Positions 40,919-51,719 of a stretch of DNA of 64,000 nucleotides are shown one piece after another. A program made the translations under genes and the position numbers. How positions within the stretch are numbered: the first letter of the stretch is position 1; each line of letters opens with the position of its first letter. A model generated the notes under the pieces. The model saw nothing but the letters and a program-made list of their open reading frames with translations. It had not been told where the DNA came from and made no database searches. This DNA comes from Stenocarpella maydis (taxonomy: Eukaryota > Ascomycota > Sordariomycetes > Diaporthales > Diaporthaceae), in assembly GCA_002270565.1 (NCBI GenBank), contig NQMI01000055.1, forward strand, positions 1 to 64,000. Reading direction: 5' to 3'.

Positions 40919-42901
40919 GTTGCTGTGATTTGCTCTGCTGTCTTGCCGCGGCGGGATGGGAAATGGATTCCTGTGCAAGGGCGTGAGTATGCGTGCGCTG
41001 TCACATGCAGATGCGCGGGACAACAGCGCGGACGCACCTTGATAACCTGTCTCTGCTTGGGATCGTCGATCCGCGAATTCAAAAAGTCGGTCTGCGTGTT
41101 GACGGGGACGTGATATCCAACTTGGAAACTGGCAGCGCAACACTAACGACCAAGGATCCGTCGGAACTCCAACGAGAGCACGGCATTGATAAGGCCGGGC
41201 TGAGCGAGGGATTGCATCATCCCTCCCCAACAGAAAAGCCAGTGCCTGTTGCTGGGAGGAGGGGGCCTGACGGCACGGCACAGTGCCAGGCCGTCGTCGT
41301 TGTGCGAGTCGCCAGTCGCCACGGGCGGCTGGCTTATTGGCCTTGTTGCTGATTTTTGCTGGGCCTTCGCACCGTCTCGAGGGCGGTCGGCGGGTGCAGG
41401 TGGGTATTGTCGTGGGTCCACCTTACGAAATGGTGGTTTCAGTTGGTTGTGCTCGAGTCACCTCGACGTCGAGCATGTGAAAGGGTCCAGCGTGTCGCAG
41501 GGATGGACCAGGCACGGGGGGGAGGGTTGGTCTGGCGTGGGCGTCGAGGATATACACGTAGTGCAGTGCAGTGTACACTACATAGTACGTCCTTGGAGGT
41601 GTGTTCCAGGGAGCTGTTGGCATCCGGGGCGCCGATCATGGATCTGACTGCGTGGATAGCTGGGGCCCTTGTGGGTCCTGCCGAGCAGATCCGGAGGAGA
41701 TTTTGCCAGAGGCCCGTATTTCTGACATCATTTAGCGCACCTGCGGCTCCGCAGCGCTGCAACGAGGCGGAGGGTGCGCGGACGCTTCTCGGCGGGACCT
41801 GACGGCCCTTTTCCGGTAGCCACAGCTGCCGTGCCAGGTAGGGGCCCCTAATGTGTACCTACACTAGGTAGGTAGTGTATGTGCACTACTCCGTAGTGCA
41901 CTAGGAGCCACTGGCTCAGGGCACACACGGCAGCCACAGCTAGGTACTTAGACTACTACGTACACTACGGCAAAAGAGGCGGCGGCTCTGCACCGGTACT
42001 GGCACCCGGACAAGCTTTGGAAGGCTCTTTTCTACACTGCACTAGCTTCTTCCTCAGGCACACGTGTCTCACGGGCCAGGCACGGCGTTTCGAAACACGG
42101 CATCTTCTTTGTTTTTTGCTCTCCTTTATCTCTTGTCTGCCACCGTTGTCTCAGGGCCCCTGATAGACTGCCGCATACCAGCATACATGCCCTGCTCGGC
42201 TGCCTGCTATGGCATATTCTAATCTGTGGATACCTCTCGTCGCGGGAATTTATCGCGACAATTGTGGCGCGATGACGTCCTCTTCGAGTCAGGGTCCCCA
42301 TTCTTCTTCGTCCGATACCCTTACGTGCTGTGGAGCCATGTCTCCATTCTTCGTGTTCCTCCGGCAGACACATGGCTGTGAGTGTAGACATTCACAGTAT
42401 ACTAACTACGTGGGCAAACATGGCATTATGTACTGGCGACATCTGAGCGTCCCTGCTGTCCCGCCGTCGAGACCTGCTCTCGGGCTGGGCGACAGGTATA
42501 CTGTACATCCTGCCATCCCACCGCCCGCATGAATGAGATCATCTCAACAGCTTCTCCTTCGCGAGACGCGATCCAAATACCCCCCTGCCGGCACGAGCTT
42601 AGGCACACACAGTACCACAATGCGAGCAGACAGCTCTTGTCAAAAAGTTGGCCCTCCTGTTCACCTGCGTCTCGGGAGAAGCAGGCTCCTGGCAGAGCAT
42701 ATAAGCGCTCGAGGAACCCACTTCCGCAGGGCGAAGTGATCTTGATATCCGTGAAACCCGTCTGTTCTCTCTCACACTTCTGCTTGTTGTCGTGACAGAA
42801 GCTCCGGAAGCCAACTCCTAAAGACTCCCCAGCACTGAGGCTCTCATCCTTTCCTTTCCTTTCCTTTTTTTTTTTTTTTTTGATACCCCGCAGCTTCCAT
42901 C
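40919..42901. other. Intergenic, no gene supported
   Basis: Nearly 2 kb without a credible gene; frames up to 148 codons are overlapping and compositionally plain. GTAGGTAG and TACACTA words occur near 41850-41900. A pyrimidine tract (42847-42881) lies just before the HAD-family gene. Confidence 0.5.
42847..42881 (+). promoter_or_regulatory. Pyrimidine-rich tract before the HAD-family start codon
   Basis: TCCTTTCCTTTCCTTTCC continuing into a long T run ends 20 bp before the ATG at 42902. CT-rich tracts near the transcription start are common in well-expressed filamentous-fungus genes. Confidence 0.4.
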
Positions 42902-44402
42902 ATGCCTGACACCAACGGCACTCAGAACGCCCAGAACGCCCCCATCCCCATTCCTGACGAGGATGGCCCTATCGAGGTCCCAGCAACGCGGTCCTCCGTC
43001 TCCGAGGCCGCAAAGTATATGCACAATCTCAGCGCTGTGCCCTCCATGAAGGACCGCCGGGGATCTCGTAACTCTTTTGGTGCCTCGCTGCCTATCCCCA
43101 GGAGGCAATCGCGTCAGTCTCGCTTGTCCTCGGTGCACTACCCTGATCGCGATGCTGTCACCGGCCGACCCACCCGGCCTGGCATGCCACCGATGCAGCC
43201 CACTCGTGCGCTGTTGGCATCCCAGGTCCAGACCATCGAGACCGAGAAGGTCAACAAGGCCAAGAACATGGCCTTTGCCTTCGACATCGATGGTGTCCTG
43301 GTCCACGGTGATCGTCTGATCCCAGAGGGCCGCAAGGCCCTGGAGATCCTAAACGGCGAGAACGAGCTCGGCATCAAGATCCCTCACATCTTGTAAGTAT
43401 TCACATCTGTCTTCGGCTCCCCTGCGGAATCTCCTCCTGTCTAGGCCGGCTCCTAACGTCATGGCCAGCCTCACCAACGGTTCTGGCAAGCCAGAAAGGG
43501 CCCGTTGCGAGCAGCTCAGCAAGATCCTCGGTCAGCCCGTCTCCACCGACCAGTTCATTCAATCCCACACTCCCATGTCCGCCCTGTCCGAGTACTACAA
43601 GACCGTCCTCGTCGTCGGCGGTGAGGGCTACAAGTGCCGTGAGGTCGCTGAGCAGTACGGCTTCAAGGACATTGTCGTGCCCAACGACATTGTCTGCTGG
43701 GACCCTACTATCGCCCCCTACCGGGTCTTCACGGATGCCGAGAGGGCCACCTCTCGCCCCCGGGACTTTTCCAAGGTCAACATCGAGGCCATCCTCGTCT
43801 TCAGCGACAGCCGCGACTACGCCACCGACATGCAGATCATCATGGACCTGCTGCAGTCCGAGAACGGCCGCCTCCACACCCGGGCCAAGGACCCCGTGTC
43901 CCAGCGCATCCCCATCTACTTCTCCCAGGGTGACTTGCTCTGCCCCACGGAGCATCCCTACCCTCGTATGTCTCAGGGTGCCTTCCGCATCGGTCTTGAG
44001 GCCATGTACCGCGCCCTGACCGGCGTCGACCTGGAGCGTGTCGTGTACGGCAAGCCCGAGATGGCCACGTACAAGTACGCCGACGAGGTCATGACCAGCT
44101 GGATGGGCGAGCTGCACGGTGAGGAGAGGCTGCCAGAGAACATCTACATGGTCGGTGACAACCCGGCTTCCGACATCATCGGCGGCAACATGTACGGCTG
44201 GAACACGTGCCTGGTCCGCACTGGTGTCTTCCAGGGCGGCGACAACGACGAGAACAACCCGGCCAACTTTGGCGTCTTCCCCAACGTCCTCGAGGCCGTC
44301 CAGACCGCTCTCCGCAAGGAGCTCGGCCAGGACTTCAAGATGACCTTCGACGAGAGCATCAACCCCCTGCACTCGGACGAGTCTCACGCTGTCGACATCT
44401 GA
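42902..44402 (+). CDS. HAD-superfamily hydrolase, YKR070W/CECR5 type
   Basis: Two exons (42902-43392, 43469-44402) give 474 residues. The 76-nt intron (donor GTAAGT, branch CCTAAC, acceptor GCCAG) splits a Phe codon in IPHIFLTNGSGK. The N-terminal 115 residues are Ser/Arg/Pro-rich and probably disordered, possibly a mitochondrial presequence region. The HAD core has AFAFDIDGVLVHG with nucleophile Asp128 and acid-base Asp130, FLTNGSGK as motif II, and MVGDNPASDIIGGNMYGW as the final Mg-binding motif. Yeast YKR070W and human CECR5/HDHD5 share this layout and are mitochondrial, of unknown substrate. The stop codon is followed 8 bp later by a C10-N-A10 stretch that marks an assembly weak point. 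Confidence 0.9.
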
Positions 44403-45221
44403 TATTAAACCCCCCCCCCCNAAAAAAAAAAACAGCTATGCATTTGTGGCAGGCATTTATTGTTTACTTTCATTCTCCTTATAGACCGGGTCAACTGGCG
44501 TTTTCGGGGTTATTCGATGTGATGGGCACATCCAGGGTTAACTACCGAGACACGTCTCGGCACGTGACTGCATCAAGATTTATGACCATAGACTTGGATT
44601 TAGACCAGTTCTTAGATTTAGAATTGATGATACCGACAGACTTGATCTGTACGCGGCTTCAGTGGCGCCACCTCTCTGTACCAGTTTCGTGCACTGCATC
44701 GGCATTGAAGCTTTTCGTGTGTAAGATGCGACAGGATGCCTGCTTGAAACCAATGCTACCTAGGCACCCATGCCGCACATACCTACCAAAGTTGTACAGC
44801 CAGATAGATACCTAGTCCTATACTGACTACGCTATGTGTTATTTATCAGCATTAGTCCTAACGTCTCCGCACCCGACGAACTACAGGATGCCAGTCACGT
44901 ACCTAGTCGGTCTTGTTCGATCTTGTATTATTCAGCTGATATGTTCTTAATACCTTGGAGTTATCGGGACCGACTTGCGCTGTCGCTCGGCAACAAATAT
45001 TTTGGTTAGCATGGGATCCTCTTTACAGTCTGAAGCCCCGAGTGCTTACATGTTTTATTCAAATACCGAGTGATTTTGTGTTGCCCTTGTCTGCATGCCT
45101 CCGGTACCGCAAAATAAAACACGTGGTTGTTCCCAAGGCAGGTTTCCCAAAATCAAGAAATCGTCCTTGCTATTGTGTCGCAGACTTATCATCTGAGCAC
45201 AGATACACAACCAACCACAAG
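44403..45221. other. Intergenic with an assembly ambiguity
   Basis: A run of ten Cs, one N (44421) and a run of As occur directly after the HAD-family gene. The remainder is AT-moderate, with no gene recognised. Confidence 0.6.
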
Positions 45222-46086
45222 ATGGGCGGTGTCCCTTCCAAGCCGGGTGATGCAGCTATCCAGCTCCAAGTCATCGGCGCCGGGTGCTCAAGGACCGGAA
45301 CGGCGTCGATGCAATTGGCGCTAGCGAAGGTGCTGCAAGGGCCAGTGATGCATGGGGGAACGCATATACTTTGGCGCGAGGATTATGAATACGCGCCATT
45401 TACTAACCGGGCAAGTAGCAGTAGCAGACAATTGCCAACCATGCAGCATTCGCAAAGAAATGGGTCCGCGCGTACGAGGTACGGGAGGCCGATGGTAAGG
45501 AGGAAACCGTGAAGCTCCTACGGGAGCTCACTTCCGGGCACGCCCAACTTTGACTTCATCCCCGTGCTCACTGAGTTGTGCCTGAGGCGAAAGTGGTACT
45601 CGTCACACGGGACCCGGAGAGATGGTGGACGAGCCTCAGGGGCAACCTGAAATACGCATTTCCATGGTACTTGCCTGTTCTCACGGCTTCGATACCTGGG
45701 CTGCGATGGTTCCCTAGCATTGCTGCTCACTGGCAGAGGATTGCCCTGAGGGAGGTGGGAAAAGCCCGCGGGCCAGGAACTCCTCTTGGGCCAGGTTAGT
45801 CACCCACTACTCAAATATTTTTATGTCTATCAAGTTTTACCTGATGATTCTGACGCCGAACCAGATCTTATTGAGGTTCATAACGAGACTGTCAGGCGGG
45901 CTTGTGCCACGCGAGCGACTCCTGGTCATGAACCTAAAGGAGGGATGGTAGCCGCTTTGCGAGTTCCTAGACAGACCAGTGCCGAACGAGCCATTTCCGC
46001 TGTTAAATGACGCAGAGGAAGCCGAAAGAGTTGCAAAGGGAGTTTTGGAAAGTGTACATTGGTTTGGTTGGGCATCATCGGGGTGA
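45222..46086 (+). pseudogene. Broken sulfotransferase-like (P-loop) gene
   Basis: The frame from 45222 starts with IQLQVIGAGCSRTGTASMQL, the P-loop-like PAPS-binding motif of the fungal sulfotransferase-like family (Sulfotransfer_4 type), and continues through VMHGGTHILWREDYEYA. Later blocks are in other frames: EAKVVLVTRDPERWWTSL from about 45578, a classic 3'-phosphate-binding region, then DLIEVHNETVRR, LVPRERLLVMNLKEGW and PLCEFLDRPVPNEPFP. Introns could explain some jumps. However, one extra G in the run 45897-45900 separates VRR from LVPRE, and an in-frame TAG (45949-45951) replaces the usual Glu between GW and PLCEFL. Two independent lesions make this a true pseudogene. A C-terminal hydrophobic stretch continues in another frame to about 46130. 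Confidence 0.75.
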
Positions 46087-49000
46087 TTACGGTTACTGCT
46101 CATACAGCTGCAAGTTTCGTGACGACTCGGCCCCTTGGGGCTCATAGTCAGCGATATCAAAATGACCAATTCTTTCAGACACTAGCAAGCGAAAAGCTGA
46201 TTCCTCTGATCTTATGTTCCATTGCATGCTCCCTGTCCATGGGCTACCTGCAGTGTGAGAGCGACTCTGACTATGGACTCAAATCTCAAGTATCAGCCGT
46301 ACGGCCGAACCCTTGCTCTTGCAAAAAATAGAACATTAGCATTTCTCTGACCTTCCACGCCATTCAGTCCTCGTTACCCTGTATCTGAGGCACCTTTTAC
46401 CTTGGTACTCATATCGCCGTGGCCATCGGACTTGCTGTTACCTCCTTGGCAGCACGTAACCCTGACATGAATACGATGATCCTCTTGGAAGCAACGCCAA
46501 CCACTCTGACAACCCGAATAGGCTCTGCATTATTGATCTGATTCCGTAATTTCGTCTTCTTGAAGTTCAAACGGCTTGGCTATGTACTATACCTCTAGAC
46601 TGTGGGATGTGTTTTCAGTCTGACGTCAATGTGACGAGATTTGAAAGTCGACTCGGAGTTTTTGCGCATCCAGCCAACAAAGTTAGAACATCGTGAATAG
46701 GTATCGGAGTGACAAGACTACACAGTGTGAATGAATATTCAGAGGTACGGTCGGTATGAATCCAAGTTCTTCTCTTTCCCTTCTCTCCAGTTTTCGCTTC
46801 GATTGGAATCTAGTTACCTAAATCCAGTGACTTCAGTGCCTCACCGGGAAAACACCTCCGAAATGCCCTAGCATCCAAGTAAGCGATTGTTTCGTGAGTC
46901 ATTTGTATCCCAGCTCTCAAAAAAACCTAGGTACCGATTTCAGACGTCTCTGCCAGTTTTCAAGGGATGCGGTCTTGACAGGGCTGTATGAACTCAATGG
47001 CGGTTGATAGGGGTCCTAAGGCAACTACACGACAAGAGAAAAAAAGAAAACAGCATTTAGAGGGCTTCTACCTCTTCAGGCTTTAACAAAATACTAGTAA
47101 TCGAGCTATACCTACTAAATCATCTGTGACGATCAGCCAATAATGTGCCGAAGTAATGGATCATAGAGGGCACTCGGCATTATTGAGGGGAAAGAAGAGG
47201 TGTATGTAATCCTCAAGAGAAAGGTAAAAGCTTCTTGCGGTTATGCTAATGGTAGAAGCAAGTTAAAATGCTGACATATCACCAGGAATTAGCGAGACCT
47301 AGCATTGCGTTGACCATCTTGCTCATACGAGCAAGAAGTTCTGAAAATCCTTTTCGTCCGCGCGTAGAAATCCAGCGAGGAACTGTCCGCGGTGTATGTC
47401 GCCATCTCCACCCCATCAAATAAGACAGCATCTTTGAGCATATATCCCGACTCTTCCTGATCCGCCAGCACTGGTGTGACAATGAAATGGTTCCGACAGC
47501 TGTCGAGGGCTACAATGCGGCCTTCTTTACTGAATTCGAAAGAGCAGTCATAGGCGTCGTTAATTCCAGTGGGTGTTCCCCTTTGCACAATAAGGCAAGG
47601 TTCCTTCGGCAAATTCGCTCTCTGCAAGCTCGCACGACTAATCTCTATGCTATGCCACTATCTCGCAGGCTGCCCGCTCGAGAACCGTCAGGGTCGTCTC
47701 CGTCCTGCTGAAGGTAGTGATCATATATATACCTAGGTATATTGCGAGTCCTCGAGTGTTGTAACTGTTTTCCATCACTCTTTCCCATAGTCTCATACCT
47801 AGGTACCTTTCTTTCTAACCAACTCGCCGCGGCATTTTCGAGACTTTCATTTCTCTCCTGAGCTACACCTTCGAGGAATTGGTGGTGGTGTCTGAGATGC
47901 TTCTTGAAGCTTGGGCCTTCGGGGCCTTTATAGCTGTAGCTTATATAGCCGTGCCATCACTGAAGGATTATTAAAATATTACTTAAAACAGTTTACATTA
48001 TTATACTTAGTTTCTTAGATTTATTTGTGAATCATTAAATATTTTGCAAAGCGTCTATTATAATTTACTTAAGGGCTCTTTGTGCCCAGGTGGTGGAGGT
48101 CCGTTACCTGTAACGGGGAGCCCTGATCGTCATGGCTGCTGAAGGGTGCGGTCGAACGGAATCGTGCGCTCAAGTACGTTGAGCCTTGGGTTTGGGTGCC
48201 CTTGATCATGGATGGTGGTGCATCATGATGAATGGTCGACATCGGTCTGGCCTAATCAGCCCTGCCGATCTTGTTGTCTGACAGCGGCGTAGGCTGCATC
48301 CCCGTCGTTTCGACGGTACCTAACTATGGGTTGCTGTCGGCCAGTTATTCGGCCGCTTCTTGGCTGGATCTGTACGTCCACATCTCTGTTGCGAATTATG
48401 TTGCAAATTTCTGATCCCACTAGGAGCATAGGCTCTTCGGTCATAGAGTGTTAGGAACCGACGACAGAATTAACTGTTGACCAACTTGAGCACTTTCCGT
48501 CCACGAAATCCAAGTACTCAGTGATTTTGCTGAACATAGTAGTACTTCGCCCATTGTACTTGGCCGCCAGGCCGCCGCACCAGTACGACTTGAGACAACC
48601 GCGTAGGCCACCTAGATACATGCCAATTGTGATACAGACCGGTTTGATGATTCTGATATTTTTGTCTCAGGCCGGCCACCTCTGCGCCCTGGGGGCCATT
48701 TACAGACCACTGTGGCCTTCGAGACCACGTAGAGAGCGATGAACAAAGCGCTTTAAAGACCAAGGCTTCGTACTTGGCGCCCTTCCAGCGGCGTAGGACC
48801 CAGGCTCAAGGCAGACTTGGTCACCCAGCTCAATTCCTTTTGCCTGGCATTGGCTCATAGCTGGGGGCTGAGCGGGCCTACCCCGATATCCCCCGAGCAA
48901 CTCCTAACTTGCGCATCTCAAAGTGCTGAGTTGGACAAAAGCCATCTGGGCAAATCTCAGTTGATATCATCGGCGCGCCTGCCAGTGTTCTGGCCGAGTC

Positions 49001-49134
49001 ATCAGTCCGGAACTGATAGACGACGAGTATCAGAGTCTCTTTATCCAAAAGACCGCAACTGGTTGCCTGCCCGTGAGGCGGTCTTGCATCTCAGATCAAT
49101 ATCACTCCCTGACTGACGCTAGGCTACAAGCAAC
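46087..49134. other. Long gene-poor region
   Basis: Three kilobases with no recognised gene. A 112-codon minus-strand frame (47279-47627) has plausible coding character but no family. Palindromic TACCTAGGTA words lie at 46925, 47730 and 47798, and AT-rich sequence at 47940-48080. Confidence 0.5.
47279..47615 (-). CDS. Possible small or partial gene, unknown
   Basis: A frame of about 110 codons includes CLIVQRGTPTGINDAYDCSF, SKEGRIVALDSCRNHFIVTP, and YMLKDAVLFDGVEMATYT. The spacing of hydrophobic and charged residues looks like folded protein rather than chance. I recognise no family, and the start is uncertain. It may be a remnant of a larger gene. Confidence 0.25.
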
Positions 49135-50748
49135 ATGCCAACTGTCTACGAATCTTTTCGAGAGGCGGTGGACCCAGATCACGTCGGCTCTGGACGCAGG
49201 GTATCTGGAGGTCCAGACGGAAACGTGCATGTTTCGGTATCTTCCATCACCACCAAAACATTCGAGCCTCCAAATTTTCTCCTTAAAACACCAGAATCGA
49301 AATGGCTGTCTATTGCAGACGACGCACTCGGCCGGCACAGACCACGCCTCCATCAAAAAGATACACGTCTGGCGCCTTGGGAGTCAAACATGACAATGGA
49401 CTCTGAAGGTGACGTAGTTTATGCATCAGCCATCTATCTGAATAACCCAGTTCATACTGCTTTACACGCAGCTCAACAGCATTCCAAATCCTGCGATGTA
49501 CGAAGCGAGGTGACACTTGGGACAACGTCACGGCCAGATATGGGTTACCTCCGCAACGGCAGAGCATACGCTATCCTGGAATACAAGAAGCTTGGGGCGG
49601 TTTCGAAGCGCTGCACTCGCGGCGACTTCGGGCGTGGGGTTCCCAAAGACCCAAAGATGTTCGCCCAGTGGATGTCGAGTGCGGAGCAGAGGTTCAAGCG
49701 GGACGTCAGGGGCGCAGAAGATGCCCGTTACTTACTGCAACAAGCAGTACACTATCAGAGCAAGTTTGGAGCTCGTTTTGTGGCCCTGTTTGACTGGAAT
49801 GCCCTCGTTCTTCTGGTGCTCCCTCCGTGCCGGGGCGTTGGGCTAAATGACAGCGTTTCTTATGCGTACATTACGGAGGTCACCGATAACCGCAGCTTCC
49901 GGCGAGCTTTGCTTGGATTCCTCTTGTTTGCATATAGGAACAGCACCCCTGGACCGGCTGGTGACTTGAGACGAGTACAGCCGGATGTTCTTCCCGCTTA
50001 TACCGAAGCATATCATCGACATGTTGCGGAGGAGGCGAAACGAAATAGACCAAGACAAGACCAGCGAGTTCCGGGATTCGATACCTCTCATCTCGAAATT
50101 GAGGCGCAGCGTCCTTTCAATGGGTCACAGTACGGCAATGCGAGGGGGAGAGTGGGCAATCAACACCCACCTGCTGGGGAGACCCGCTATAACAACGCGA
50201 ACATTACTCAAGGAAAAAGCTACCAGAACTCCCAAACTGTGCTTGGATACCCGATAGAGGCAGGTGGAAATCCCATTCCGAATCATCAGATCACGAGTAG
50301 GGGTCCATACACGACAGCCAGCTCGACCTATTCCGACGCCGATAATTCTACTGTTATCCACACCTACATTACTCTCCCTGGACGTAACGAGCCCAAGAGC
50401 CCCGGCAGACGGATACGTAAGCAGCAAAGTCAAAGTTCGGCCGTGAAACACGGAGGCTCAAGTGGAATAGCCATCAATACACCCAACAACGACCGAGGGG
50501 CGGGAAGGCCTCGGCAGTTGCCACACATAACCATTGTCCGCGATGGAGCTGGGTTACGCGGCGCCTCGGGGTACGGGTACGGTATGGAGAATTATACGAA
50601 TAATACGCCAGAGAACTTCGGTACCTATAACGGCAATAGCTTACCCAATTCGAACCCTGCGAAAGTGGTGCCTAAGGACAGGCTTGGTGGTAACCACACA
50701 AAAGTCAAAAGCAGAGGGAAGCTACTGGGTATCTTCGGGTCAAGTTAA
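49135..50748 (+). CDS. Uncharacterised protein with a PD-(D/E)XK nuclease-like motif
   Basis: This intronless 537-residue protein has a restriction-endonuclease-like core near residues 95-290. Motif residues are visible: Glu125 in DVRSEVTLG, Asp135 in SRPDMGYL, then Glu149 and Lys151 in AYAILEYKKLG, spaced D-x13-E-x-K as in PD-(D/E)XK folds. A helix with QQAVHYQSKFGARFVALFDW follows; QxxxY is frequent in this superfamily. I recall similar fungal proteins of unknown role with the same VALF-W ending, but no characterised relative. From about residue 300 the protein is low-complexity, rich in Asn, Gly, Ser and Arg, and ends basic (KVKSRGKLLGIFGSS). It stands alone in a gene-poor region. Nuclease activity is inference from motif only. 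Confidence 0.7.
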   Translation: MPTVYESFREAVDPDHVGSGRRVSGGPDGNVHVSVSSITTKTFEPPNFLLKTPESKWLSIADDALGRHRPRLHQKDTRLAPWESNMTMDSEGDVVYASAIYLNNPVHTALHAAQQHSKSCDVRSEVTLGTTSRPDMGYLRNGRAYAILEYKKLGAVSKRCTRGDFGRGVPKDPKMFAQWMSSAEQRFKRDVRGAEDARYLLQQAVHYQSKFGARFVALFDWNALVLLVLPPCRGVGLNDSVSYAYITEVTDNRSFRRALLGFLLFAYRNSTPGPAGDLRRVQPDVLPAYTEAYHRHVAEEAKRNRPRQDQRVPGFDTSHLEIEAQRPFNGSQYGNARGRVGNQHPPAGETRYNNANITQGKSYQNSQTVLGYPIEAGGNPIPNHQITSRGPYTTASSTYSDADNSTVIHTYITLPGRNEPKSPGRRIRKQQSQSSAVKHGGSSGIAINTPNNDRGAGRPRQLPHITIVRDGAGLRGASGYGYGMENYTNNTPENFGTYNGNSLPNSNPAKVVPKDRLGGNHTKVKSRGKLLGIFGSS

Positions 50749-51719
50749 GGATCTATCTCCGAAATTTTATTCCAAGACCGCGTGTTCTTTATTCATTGCT
50801 GCTCGCATTGCATATTGTGTACTTGATTAGTAGTTATTAAGTTGTTTGGAGCAGTCAAATATACCCGGTGCTCGCTCATCCTGCATATTCGGTTATGCGA
50901 TTGTTCTGCACCTTATGTTAAACTCAAGTACTGCCAGTTCATACACACAAGCTAGGAAGTGGATGAGGTGGCATAAGAACAACGGGCAAGCTTTCTGTCG
51001 GATTGCATGCTTGGTGCCGAGGAATATCCTTGATAGGTGCCGCGTAGTGACGACAGGGACGGCTACCTAAGCCGTGCCCTTGACATCAGGTTTGAGTTTC
51101 CTTCTAGAGAATATTAATCTTATGATACGATGAAGAAAGGGCGACTCAGAAATGTGGCAAGAGTCGCAGTTGTGCGAAATGGTTTGGATATTGAGTGTGA
51201 AATAGCCAGGCACTGGTAACTTGTATGTTCCCGAGCACGAAACTGAATTGAAAACATGCTATCATAGTGGGAGGCCAGGTCAAATGTGAGGAAAAGGGAC
51301 CGCTTGATAATATAGAGCAGTGCTCTGAAGGATCCAGGCAAGAACAGGCAGCCACCGCTTCAGAGCCTGGCTGGTCAATACGAACGAATGCGGGAGTGGT
51401 GGCTTGATACGTGGATTTCAGAAACGACAGGAATAGATTCGTGGGGTTATGAAAAACGGTACAAGGTTCCCCTTGGGTAAACTCTTGCTTACATGAAGTG
51501 CGCCTTTCGATCTTATCGGCATTGGACTGAGCAGTTGCAGCAGGGAAAATCACTGCATCAGAACACTGTACATTGCTGGGCGAGGCTATCTAGGTAGGTG
51601 GGCCAACCGATAGCTTGGTGTGGTGGTACAAGGCTGAGTGCCTTCAGTGTTTTTGCTTCTTGAACCCCGAATAAAAAAAAAGCAGACCATTAAGATATGT
51701 GGTGAAATGACCCGCTCAC
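50749..51719. other. Intergenic, no gene seen
   Basis: About 970 bp between convergent genes. Short frames only; an A-run lies at 51672-51680. Confidence 0.5.

Noticed and set aside
40175..41113. A 312-codon open frame antisense to the aldo-keto reductase
   Set aside because: It is Leu/Val/Asp/Gly-rich as expected from the antisense of a biased gene, with no motif; the sense frame has a full catalytic tetrad.
43401..44387. A 328-codon open frame antisense to the HAD-family hydrolase
   Set aside because: Same composition artefact; it also crosses the sense intron without sign of its own splice sites.
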